The notes under the pieces were generated by a model. It was not told the origin of the DNA. It worked only from the letters and a program-made list of their open reading frames with translations, and did not search any database. Position numbers and translations under genes: made by a program. A stretch of DNA of 64,000 nucleotides. Origin: Euwallacea fornicatus (taxonomy: Eukaryota > Arthropoda > Insecta > Coleoptera > Curculionidae). This document shows positions 25,801 through 38,300 of the stretch, one piece after another. Positions within the stretch are counted from its first letter, which is position 1, and each line of letters opens with the position of its first letter. The stretch is taken from the NCBI RefSeq assembly GCF_040115645.1, contig NC_089578.1, forward strand, positions 682,001 through 746,000, read 5' to 3'.

Positions 25801-25882
25801 GGGGCCCTATTTCCAGATTTGTTATTATTTTGAGGAAAGTCCGTTGAAATTAAGGGCAAAATCCCTTTTTCCAGTCGCAGAA
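22867..25882. other. Region between chiffon zinc-finger exon and SdhB start
   Basis: The stretch must contain or precede the 5' exons of chiffon (minus strand) and the divergent SdhB promoter (plus strand). I examined candidate splice-bounded segments (about 23460-23510, 24500-24595 and 25080-25225 on the minus strand). None gives the DBF4 N or M motif in the right phase. No transposon motif was recognised here, unlike most other gaps. Confidence 0.4.
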
Positions 25883-27446
25883 ATGGTTAAGGAAATGCAG
25901 CTAGTAAAATTAATTCGTGGAGGTTTTGTGCAGGTATCATAAAGAAAAAAGAAAATTCATTACATAACAGGCATTAAAAAAACGCTCGTCTTCTTTAATA
26001 GATTCGATGTGTTTCTTCTTCTGCCCCAATAAATGCAGCAGCCGCAGCTGCTGCAAAGGCCCCTGAACCTCAGAAGCAGAAAACACCAAAAATTAAAACT
26101 TTCTCGATTTACCGTTGGAACCCAGATAAACCCCAACAGAAGCCTTATATGCAGGAGTATAAAGTAGATCTCAATCAATGTGGTCCTATGATACTGGATG
26201 CACTGATAAAAATTAAGAACGAAATGGATCCTACCTTAACATTCAGGAGGTCTTGCCGAGAGGGTATTTGTGGTTCGTGTGCCATGAATATAGGAGGGGT
26301 TAATACCTTAGCATGTATTTGGTGAGTTTAAGACAAAGTCTGTAGAAAACCAACAATAAATACTCATTTGAATACTACAAGAACTAATTGCACACATTGC
26401 AATTTTAAGAATGTTTAATAGCTTTTCTTAAGGCCAACTCACTATGTATTTTATAATCAAGAAAACATAAAAACATGCAATTATTTCCATTTGCCATTTC
26501 AAAAACGACACAAATTAAATTGTCAAAGAGAATTTCAAGGAAGTCCTACTAATCTAGTTTCATTTAGGGGATTTAAATGCTTCCTTGGAATTAGTCCAAC
26601 ATTTGGATGTATTTTGAATGTGATTTATAATTGATTTTGCTAAGATCTAGTTTTTCTTTTTTAATAAAGTATTACCAATATTATTTTATTGCAGCAAAAT
26701 CGACAGTAGCCTCAGCAAGAAAACCAAGGTTTATCCTTTACCTCACATGTACGTGGTGAAAGATTTGGTGCCAGATTTGACCAACTTTTATAATCAATAC
26801 AAATCAATTGAGCCCTGGCTTCAAAGAAGGTAGATCTATTTGCTAGAAGCTTTTGCAAGGGTGCTTTGCTTCATATTCAATCACATCCCTACTAAATATG
26901 CTGGGTGATTTTATTCTAGTGATACTGGAAAAAGCTCAAAGTCTCGTGAAGTGCAGCAATATTTGCAGAGTATTGATGATAGAGCTAAATTAGATGGTCT
27001 TTATGAGTGCATCTTGTGTGCGTGTTGTTCTACCTCTTGCCCTAGTTACTGGTGGAACGGTGATAAATATTTAGGCCCTGCAGTACTTATGCAAGTAGGC
27101 ACATAAAATGGTTTTTGAAAGTGGCAGTTACTAGTTTACCTTTTATTGTTTTATAAAGGCGTATCGTTGGATTATTGACTCCAGAGATGATGCTGCTTCT
27201 AAAAGATTGGATAAAATGAGAGATCCCTTCTCAGTATTTCGTTGCCACACCATCATGAATTGCACACGTACTTGTCCAAAGGTAAATTTATATTAAGACT
27301 TATCAACAACTTTTATAATGTGCTTCATGTTTTTTTGCCTTTAGGGCTTAAATCCTGGACGCGCAATCGCCGAAATTAAAAAGTTACTAGGTGGAGTTGC
27401 AAACAAACCAAAGCCTCAACTAGACCCTGTAGCATTGCACAAGTGA
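25883..27446 (+). CDS. SdhB: Succinate dehydrogenase iron-sulfur subunit, mitochondrial
   Basis: The complex II subunit that passes electrons from FAD-bound SdhA to ubiquinone in the inner mitochondrial membrane, linking the TCA cycle to respiration. Six exons: 25883-25933, 26002-26321, 26695-26829, 26920-27094, 27159-27281 and 27345-27446, giving 301 residues, the usual length. Exon 1 and the start of exon 2 form a basic, alanine-rich presequence (MQLVKLIRGGFVQIRCVSSS then a poly-Ala run). The 2Fe-2S site is CREGICGSCAMNIGG with the next Cys across the exon 2/3 junction. The 4Fe-4S and 3Fe-4S ligands lie in CILCACCSTSCPSYWW and CHTIMNCTRTCPKGLNPGRA. A second in-frame ATG four codons later could be the true start. 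It is divergent from chiffon and convergent with fringe. It appears intact. Confidence 0.97.
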
Positions 27447-27660
27447 TTAATCAGCTGTTACTGAACCCACAATACAAGATTCGGCCCCGAATGTTTCTTT
27501 GCATATTTAAATGAGTAAACATAGTATGTTGTTAGAAGTGTTATTGTTTAAATTTTTAAATACTTCAATAATTGGTTAAACTCGACGGCGGTTTTGTTAT
27601 AAAAAAATTACAGAATTGTTGGCTGAAATTTTTATGGAATCGGTCGTGGGAGTAAAAGTT

Positions 27661-27666
27661 AATAAA
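27661..27666 (+). terminator. Polyadenylation signal of SdhB
   Basis: AATAAA lies 215 bases after the SdhB stop codon and well before the convergent fringe 3' end. Confidence 0.5.
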
Positions 27667-28379
27667 TTATTTTAAAACTTTTCTCCTTGATTGTATGCCC
27701 CAAAGAAGCGGAAGGCACAAAGGCAGTACAGTCACGACGATAGACCTTAGGAATGGGTCCGCTTAAGTGAATTTATTGTAGTCTCGTTGAGCAGTAAGAT
27801 CGGTTATCTTTCCTTCTAATTGTTAATCACAAAACCCAGGTTTTTTCCAGCATAATTAGTGGAGCAATATTAATGGGAACATTGCACGTAGGCATTGCCT
27901 TCCCCAAGAACAAAACATTATGCTGCTGCGCAATTAAAGTAAGTGACACATTGTACTTAAGTAATATATTTAATCATCTTCCTTAAATCTAAAATACATA
28001 TCACAGATAAAATTAATAAACAAAATATTATAAACAATATACCTACACTCTGCAGAGGTTCAACACGCTCACTAAGCAGCGCTTGTTAAAACACAAAATT
28101 CAATATAATTCAAAAATACGGAAATTCTCGATTCAATTAAATTCAAATAAGCAAGTCGGCTTAAATTGTACTAAAGTTACATGCACGATGCACTTAAGGC
28201 AACTGAGGTTTCCTCCGTTTTTGATTGTATTGATAGGCATGTATACGTTTTAATATCAGGTATGTACCTAACCATTTGGTTGCTCTGCTGTTGCCTCTGA
28301 ATCGTCGTTCTGCCAAACCTGAGACGAATCCTGTCATTAGCGAGTATTCCTCCGCACTTAAAGTGCCGATCCACCGGAG

Positions 28380-31300
28380 TCACCTTTTCCTTTTGGTCTT
28401 GCAAAAGTTGAAACGGGGAAACAGGAAACAGTGTAATGACAAAAATCTGCGTGAAGAAAAAAATCCATTAGTGCCCTACAACTAAATGATCACGATCAAC
28501 CGGAGCACTTATATTGCTCTCTGCAGCTTTACTTGATCTTATTGGAACCATCTATGCGAAGCATTGAATAGTGAAAACATATGTAGGCTTGTGCTATTTT
28601 GATAGGGCTTTCTTACCTGTTTTGATCATACCTCTCGTCGAATCCCTCGATTTTGACCACGTTCCATTCGTCTTTTAATTTTGCGTAACTGAATGAAATC
28701 TTAAAGAAACAATATATATTTGTTTATCTAGGGAAAAATCTTGATTAATGGATGTTCTACCTGATCTTCAATTAGCTCCCGTCTAATAAATTTCATCGGT
28801 TCCAGGTGCGAATGGAATTCATCCACGACCGTTAAGGGTTTCTTTAGTAAATGCTCTGAAAAACAAACATTTATTAGGGATATAATTTAGATTTGAATGG
28901 GAAGGACGTATCGGGGGAAAAATGTTCATTAGAACTTTGTTCTAAATAGATTCAGTGTTTTTCATCTTGAATATATATACAGGGTGTGCGGTTCTGGAGG
29001 TCGACTACAGGGATCTCGGAAAAGACACGAGATCCGTAATGTTGGGTCAAAGTTGCGCAATTTGAAGTTCAAGAATGCGCCATTTCAAAATTTTGAAAAA
29101 TTCAGAGGTGTTCGAAAAAAACTGAAATTTTGAAAAAAGGGCTTCATTTTTTGCTCATATGGCGCGCTAACTCAAAACGACTGAACCTTCGTTATTACAA
29201 GTTCTCCTCTTCCATAACGTGGTGATGTCACGTTTGAACCCCTACGTTTCGATTTTCGACACACATCATCAACCTTCTTTTTCTCTACGGCCGCCGTCTT
29301 GGATTTTCACATGTTTGAATTACACTCTCTTGCACATTGATGGAAATGCAAAAAGTGCTCTGTTTGCAAGGAGCGCCTTGTATATGACAAAATAAGGAAT
29401 ACGTAAGTGAAACATGTACGAGGTGCACGAAGGGTTCGTTTTCTACTTCCAAACACAGCTCTATGCGTCACGTTAAATTCTTATTTTGATCGTCGACGTT
29501 GTGATGATCTTCCTTCGCAGTTCATTAATATCGTCGGATGCGGATTTATGAATGAGGCTTCTCATGGTTGCTCATCAATAATAATCAAATGGGGAAAGAT
29601 CTGGTGAACGTGCGGGCCAATCTATGTCTCCATTGCTTGAAAAGACTCTATTGATAAATATTTCCGATCAGGCACTCTTCCTGCGTTATGTGGCGAAGCA
29701 TCGTGTTGGGTATTCAAGCAGTTGAGGCAAATGTTGTTATCGACGTAATCCGTCTTTAAAGGGTCTTTAAAAAATGTAAATATTCATCTGCGGTTAAATT
29801 GTCTTGGCAAGTGTATGGGTCAACGATCGTATCGTCGAATAAATCAACCCATATATTTAGCTCGTGCTTGTGGTAGACGTCCTTGGTATTCGTGTTGATT
29901 TTTAATGGACCAGATATGTCCATTGTAACGATTAAACATGCCTGAATTGATAAACTTGCGCTCATCAATGGCTATGACGTTGAAAAGGAAATGGGGATTT
30001 TTCCCCGTATGGTGCCATAACATTGCTCAATATGTCTCAGAACTAAGACTCGGGTGATATGAATTTTAAATGGGCGATATTTACGTTTTTTTTTTGTAAA
30101 AATTTATAGTTTTTTCGAAACTTTCAGTTTTTTAACACATCCGAAAGCCCCAGGAAGCGGTGTGTTCTCCGTGGCAGAGCTCCAGAAACGACCACCCTGT
30201 ATATACCCATGAAATCCGAGCACGAGGTGGATAGGCGAAGAAACCTGAAGGCTCTAATTGGTAATCATCACAAAAGCATTAAAACCAAAAAGCGATTTAC
30301 TTAAAACTGTTTAAACTGAACGTGATACGACCTTTTATTACATTTTCATGTTTACGTAATAAAACGGCTTTAGAGTGGAAAAACTGGAACCCAACGGTTC
30401 TTTCAGGGCCGTTTGGAAAATCGACGGGTTTTCCCTAGAACCACGTTGAGGTAATTTTTTACTGAAAGTCAATTCCCCTTGATCTTCCTATCCAGTTGGG
30501 TGAAGTTTAGTGTTATTTAAGTAGGGATGATTCTTTGAATGACTCTAGGACGAAAAGCGTATAAGTTCGACAATGCTTAGTGTTCAAGATACAGGGCGTC
30601 AAACTTAAAGCAACAACAATCGTTTTTTTTTTAAAGATCTTGACCGTTTAGGCGCGTTTGTCGAAATTTATTTTATTCGTGCGCCGCCTGATTTTTTAAA
30701 AACTTTTATATGTTTTTTGCACACTCGTGGCCTCCCAGATCACCAGATTTAAATCCGCCAGATTTCTTCATTTGGGGGCACGTAAAGCACCTTCGTTTAC
30801 AACACCCAGGTCAACGCTGAAGAAGAATTAATCCAAGGGGCATGGGATTTATGCAATCAAATAAGATACACGCGGGGGAATACTTCAACGTGTTCGATAA
30901 TCGACGTTAAGACGAGGTAAAGCTGTAGCTTAAAAACGAAGCATTAGCGCACCTGCGTTTGCATCAACTTTTCGTCTTAGGACCACCCAAAGAATCACCC
31001 CTGGAAGTTCGGCCGCGTTCTTAAATGACACCCTGTATACCTACTCTTATTGTTCGTAAGTTAGTTGCACTGCCGACTTAAGCAAAAGAAGTACTTAGGT
31101 GAGCAAATAGTTTTAACGAAGCTGCTTCTTTCAGCCTAATTCTGTATTTGACCAACTGAGTGTTCAGCGTAGGCGGACCGCTCGCATCAATTTAGCCCAA
31201 TTGAGGTATCTAATGTAATTGGCGTTTCCTCAATTTAACAATAATGACTAGAAACCAGCCGAACCAGTTCGAAATACAGTGAAACGATTCTAGGAATGGT

Positions 31301-32269
31301 TTAGTTACGAGACGTGGCCGGTAATAAATTTTTATTTTTGTGTTTTACTGGCATGATTCATTTAATTTAAATATGCGCCGGAATGACGCAACGAACGTTT
31401 TCCGTGCATGAGCAAAATCTGTGCAAAAAGACAGTTTAAGGAGTTTACTACTTCCCGGCCGCACCTCCGCCTTCCTGTATCTCGACTGGCGATTTTTCGC
31501 TTCCGCCCCCGTTTCCGAGGCAAACGTAGCCCCAAAGGGGATTCCCCGACGCTCCGCCCCTTGGTAGCGGCGGTACCAGTAACTAAGCGCTTCATCGCTA
31601 GATGGCGCTGTGTCAGCTTGCCTCTCACTAGCTCTGATGCCATGACACTTGTGAACCACTGAACTTCCGACATCAGCTGCGTGCTTCGCAACTTCCCTGC
31701 GTGACATGATGAATAGTGAAACTGTTGCCATGAATCATGCGTAGCATGTGAAAATTTTACTTTTACGTAAATTATTAAAAAAAACGTATTATCGTCGACT
31801 AAACTGCGCAGAATTAAAACAAAAAAAAAGCGGAATACTTTTTTCTTCAAAAAAATGTGTTAAAAAAATATGTTTGTTTGATGATGCGTATTAATAAAGA
31901 AAACGTTCGGAAAATCCCCGTTAAGGGTAGTTGGAAAACTGCCCTTATTTGTAATCGGTCTTGGCGAAACTGGTGATCGTCGAAGGCCCTTCTGGTGTGA
32001 TGATCACCTACAGTTTTCCTTCTATTGCCTTGATCAGAAAGCTATTTTAAAAAATACCCGAATGATGATGGCCCTTTGGGGGGGCCACGCTTCAGTGTCT
32101 GCAACAGCCTTTCTTGCTATTTTTGGCCCTACTTTCACCTATACGTCGGTGCAACATTTAGGCGAAAGTAGGGCCAAGCGTGAAAGTAGGACCGATGGTT
32201 GCACCAACATTTAGGCGAATCCACCTTTAGGTCCAACCACCCAGTACATCCCCCGTCATGTGACAATCT

Positions 32270-32318
<49 letters not shown>

Positions 32319-35300
32319 AAAATCGCATATAACCTCACGGGCGGCCGAGGGGCTGTTGGCTAGACACCCTGTATACTGATTGGTCGCAACGGCTTATTCG
32401 GCGAGATCGTTATCGGAGCTAAAGCAGGGAAATTTCGAGTGGTACCACCGATCCGCTAATCCGGTAATTGCGGTGGTAATCGCTCAAGATGGGCAGCTCA
32501 CATGAAATGAGCCGTTAATCGATTTGTTAGCACTGAAATTACATGAACTTGAACACGTACCAATGATGTAGCCCATCGTGACGTCGTCTGGAAGGCGAAT
32601 CCTCTCTCCGATGCTGATGAATTTCCCATCGCTAAATGATTAAGAAAAAAGTCGGTAAATTAGATTCTTTGAGTCTCAAACGAAAAATGAGAGTCGAGTG
32701 GGTTGAGAATTCGATCGATAGCGGTAATATCGCGGACAACTAAAAGAGGTTCTGGGCTTCAGATCACTTTGCGTCATCGCTTATTGCTATCTAAAAAGTT
32801 CGAGATTTACTTCTAATTATCTCTATAAATCCAGTTTGACGGCAATAAAAGTGACTGCCAGCGGTCACTAATGAGCATCTTTTTTGCCGGACTTTGCTAC
32901 TTCCGAAAAACGGCTCATTAAGAAATACCGCAAGTTCGACTAATAAAGTTCTACGATATTTTACACAAAGTGCCCTCGTTAAGGAAATCGGGCTAAACCC
33001 TTTGGCATAGTTCGAATAATTCGCCAAGTAGATGTCGATTTAGTCGGTCAATTACAATGCCCAATTATTTGCTGAAATTCGAGGGTTATTCAGTTCTTCC
33101 AATTAGAGAATATTTGGGAGAGAATTTTTATTTTTTTGGCAGAGGGGAACCTCGTTTGTTACCGCATTTGATTATCCTTCGTTAAAATACCTTTGGGAAT
33201 GACCAATGGGAGGGAAATCGAATGCTTTTAATGTTTTCTGGTGGCAAAAAAGAGAGAAATGCTATGGCAGAGGCGAGAGATGCTGCGGGAGCAGCTGAGT
33301 AACTGCGCGTTAAAACTGAACGCCCTGTATCCGGGAAATCGGCACGACTCTTCTCGCTCGCACCGGAGGCACGACAACCACAATTTTCTTCACCTGCGGT
33401 TTATTAACGAAAATTTTGCTTCGAATTAAATTTAGAACGCAGCAAAAAATCATTAAAATCGAATTGACTACAGGGTCCGCCTTTGGGACCTGACACGACC
33501 TGTATATGGAAAATTGCCAATTTTCAATGCGTTTTTGAGATTTGAATTTTTTCGTGGAAAAGCCTGACGTCGCAAAAAGATCTTCGACCTGATGCGGCTT
33601 CCAGTTAAACCGGAACTAAATCGTACTTCATTTTTTTTAAAAAGAAAATGTGTTTTTTTTGTCGAAAAAAAGCAAAAATGAGCTTCATAATACAACATAA
33701 GACCGATTTTCCACCCGTTTCCGATTTGGAATTTTGATTTTCACGACTTTCCCAACGCTTATGGCGCTTTGCTAAACCTCGATAATCTACAAAACTGCCG
33801 TAAACTAATTCCAAATTGCTGGAAAAATATTTTGAAACAATTTTTGAAAAAAATTATGACAATTAAAAAAATTTTTATTCAAAAAAAAAATCATTTTTTC
33901 CGTGTGACACCGAACAATCGCTTGATTGATTGGTGGGAAAAACATCGTAAGCGTCAAAAAATAATTTTTTTAGTGAAAAAAAAACTCCAAACTACTGCGC
34001 AGGTAATAAACGTTTTACACGATCGTGTCGTTTCTCGATATAAAACCCGTTTCCATGGAAATTTGAATTTCGATTTGAAACTCGAATGAAATTTTCGACA
34101 GGAGTGATTGATATTCACATTTTTTAAAACCAAAAAAAGTCATTTTTTTTCCAAATAGCGCCCTAAAACCGTTTTTGCGTCGCCAGATGGGTGGGCGCAA
34201 AATGGGCGAACATCATATACGTCATAAGTATAATAAAATCATCCGTAAAGTGCAGTACAGCTTAGTTAAAGTAAGGAAAATTGAGAATAACTTAACCCTT
34301 GTTGGTGCAACGGGACCTAAGCATACGGGGTGAGTCGTAAACGTACCGATGCAGGGCGCGTGCGTCTAGAGGGCCTAAAAATACGACGATTTATTGAATT
34401 TTTTTTCTACAGTTAATAGTTGAGCAGGTTTCGCCCTCGAAGGTGACTTGTAAATAAAAATAAATAAATAAATAAATAAATCGCGTATATATAATGTTGT
34501 ATTTAGAATATCTGCCTCCTGCACAACTATGGAAAATTGAAAACAGCTTGCCAGGGAAAAACCGCATGGTCTTTGGCTGGGCCCTTAAAATCCCTTTGAA
34601 TTCGGTTCGGTTTTGTTCCACAAAACTGCGATTTTATCAAAAATCACGACGGTTTCAGCAATTTCGAAGGGAAAAAAAGTATTTTAATCAAATTTTCAAT
34701 AAAATTTGCTCTTAAAATAATGTCGTTCGTTTTTCAGTTACTTTGCAGATTAAACGATCCCAACTCTTAACTCACCCCTGCTCCCGCCCTTACTGAGCAT
34801 CAGTCGATTCCAAATTTCAAGCAGTTAAAGATGGCGATAAGAGCGAAACTTCTTCCAAATTTGGAAATTTCTGAAATTACTGAAATATGTCTTTTTTTTT
34901 AAATTTAGAAGTCAACTCCAGAGGTCAATATCTTCAAAACTATCAACCGTAGGAAAAAATCAGAAAATCGTCACTTCTTGACTGCAGCACCTGCTCTGTG
35001 CCGATTGCGTTACGGCTCACCCTGTATGTTTCGAGTAAGGAATTTTCGCTGATATGAAAACCTCACACAGTGTGACGCATAGCATGGGAAATTCTTCTAC
35101 TTTGACTAAATTTTGGCTTCGCCTTCGGAATTATGCGAAACGACGTGCAAATCGAAAAACAAATGACTGTCGAATTGCGATTGTTTTTTGACGCACCTTC
35201 AATATCTATTTCTCGAAATTTTGAAAAATCACGCGGGCAAAGGTTTCTCGGTTTCTTGCTTTTCGTTCATGTGTCAATTTTCAACTTTTTCGGGCAACTT

Positions 35301-38300
35301 TAATTTTCCTAAATCGAAAGAAAGAAATTTAGAAACTTTTTTCTTCGTGATTTTTCAAAATTTCGAGATATAGATTCTGAAGGGTTGTCAAAAAAACAAT
35401 GCAATTTGACAGTTGCAGCCATTCGTTCTTCGATTTGCACGTCATTTCCGAGGCCCCGCCCGAGGGCGGAGTCGAAGTTTGCCCAAATCCATAGGCGGAG
35501 GAATTTCCCACGTGGCGCGGACGCCATGATGGCCTGATAGATAGACGGAAAAGTACTTGAAAATTAGGAACAGAACTTGCGGAACGAGTTCCAGTAAGGA
35601 CTTCTTGTGTTTCGCGTAGGATTTATTGATTTGACCACTTTTGACGAGGATAAGCACTTGCGGAGACGCCGGATGTTTCATATTCTTTCTCAACAATTTG
35701 ATAGGCCAATTAAGCCTATTATAGTGGAAAATGATTCGAAATTGGTTTTACCACGAGATTAAATTGCAAGTTACCGCAGCTCCATAACAAAGTTAAGGCG
35801 GAAAAATATTCAATTTAAAATGCCTTGATAGGAGGCGTTAACTCGACTTGCCTTAATCGAATCATTTTCGGTGCAAATACGTGAGGGAATTACGTGAGGG
35901 AAAACGTCGACAATATTCGAACTTAACGTTGAAGGCGTTCGCAAGCTCGATTCAGAATCTTGAACTCTCCCCTGCAAATTGGACGATTTTTAGTTGGGCG
36001 CGAGGGGGAAGGGGGCAGGGGGACTCGGAACATCATTCGAAATCCTCTAGTTTTCTCTATAAATTACACATTTTGAGGCTCTAGTTCGAAGAGAATAGAG
36101 GAGGAACGCTTGTCCACGGAAAGCTTCCTGTTCTGTACTTTTTGGGGCTCGCTTAACAGTTGCAAAGAAATGGTTTTGGGTGTCGAAGAACATGATGCGT
36201 TTCGAACTCACCTGGCTAATGGCATCATTTTCAGCGTCAGTGCTCGGCTCAAGCAAAATCCGGCTCCGCCAGTGGCGAACCAGAATTTAACTGGAAGCTG
36301 AAAATAAGGAGAAAACTACTTGTTATCATACACACATTAAATGAAAACAATACTAAAAAACGTACTAACGCCGTTCCCATCCAAAGGTGTCAATAGACAT
36401 CTTTTAAGAGTTTAATTTGAAATTATTTTCTAAATTTAATCATTTTTTTTTTCAATTAATTTTTGTCTCAATTAATTTTTTTTCCAATTAATTTCTTTCT
36501 CAAATTTTTCTCGATTAATTTTTTCTCAATTCATCAGATTCACTTCTCGTCCGATAATTGTAAAAATCGTTCAGCGGCGTCATGTTCCTCCAACTTGTCC
36601 TGGATCTAAGTTATGCGTCCACGGTACACCTATTTCTACCACTTTTTTTTCCACAAAAATAGAAAAAAGAGTTTTTTTTTAAATTATTGTTGCCATTTGG
36701 TAAAAGAGGAGGGATGAGTATTTCTGCGGTAGAATTTAGGCAATTTTTCTAACGCCCGGGGATCGCCATTTTGTCAGGAAACGGAGCAAAAAATTCGAAT
36801 TTAAAGTCTAATTTTTCCAAGAGTGTCTACTGGGCCTCCAGGAAGCCTCTGCCGTCGGAGGCCGCCGATCCACGAACATACGTATATGGGAAAGCGAGTA
36901 AAGCAATTAAGTTCATGTATCAAGTCCCTGACACTTCGCCCAATTTAAATGGTCTTCTTATTACAACATAATCAGATTACCGTCTGGTTGACTACTTAAA
37001 TTCCCCATAATCTTCATTTTAATTATGTTGTCAAAAAGGCCCACGAGAATACGTAATTTTTATCGAAGGACTTTTAATTAGCTTAATCTGGCGTGGAAGG
37101 AAATCGACTAATGAGATCTCGAAAGACCTGAGTTCTCGAGGTAGGGAGAAAAGGATGCGGGTTTGATGAGGTATGCCCATACTTTAATGATAAATCTAAT
37201 AGAAAAAAATTTAAATACGAAAAAATGGTAAAAGGGCTTAAAAAACCTCGATGCAAAGCACAATGCAAATATTTTCCCTGCACACCACTTTAGAGTCGAT
37301 ACCGAGTGTCCGAGAATGAGGAGGTCACCGCTCGACCACTGATTCCTTCGGTCAAAAATGCGTCTATCCTTGTGATATACTCATGTGGGGTCCGTCATAT
37401 GCGCCGTAAAAAGGGGGGGGACAAAGGAATAACTTTTTAAATCATTTTTCTATCAAAAATGTTTCGAGTGAAAGTTGCAGGGCTAATTTGTTATCACTCA
37501 TCGATGACCTTGACCTTTCTCCCCTTGCTCTGTAACAGTCCGAAGAAGTTCCACTCTTGTCTTCCAAATGCGACCCCCTATTTCTGACTTCTTTTGTGGG
37601 AAAGAGGCCTATTTGCGCACACAGACATGTCAAACTTTATCGGGGTCAGATGAGAAACATTTCGAGGAAAAAACGATTTTTCTTATTTTAATTAAAAAAA
37701 CTAAATTACATAAGAAAAGCAAAATAACAAAAGCACTCTGTGTATGTTTTACTGATGCTGACAGTGCGAGCCTTCACGTTATCCTCGTTACTTGGCCGAA
37801 CCTTGCAAACTTGATCTTTTAAACGGTCCCAACGGAAAAAATCGCAGGGATTTAAATCAGGTGACCGGGCAGGCCACCTTAATTCGCCGAGCAAAAAATT
37901 GGTACTTTTTTAAATTAAAAATCCGGATTTCCGGAACACTAGGTACCTGATGTTTGAAATATACACAGGGTGTTGCTTGCCTGATTGAATTTAATATTTT
38001 TGATAAAGCGCGAAAAGTAATTTTTAATGAAGTCGGAAAATTCAAGGTTATCAAAATATGGCAACAAACTAGCCCTGCAACTTTTACTAGAAACATTTTC
38101 TGGTAAAAAAATCGTTGAAAAAGTGATTGTCGTTATTCCGTGTATATGTGACGGACCCTGTATATGAAAGAGTCTCTCAAAGCTTCACTTTTTTTTCAAG
38201 TTTTGCAGATAGGCCAAAAATCGCAAAATAACAAAAATTGCGGTTTTCAAAATACTTTTGAAGAGGGAAATTCCTCCTTTTTAACACTTTGTTTTGACTA

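Noticed and set aside
31345..31850. Minus-strand frames of 128 and 162 codons
   Set aside because: They overlap each other in different frames and cover the dispersed repeat copy B.
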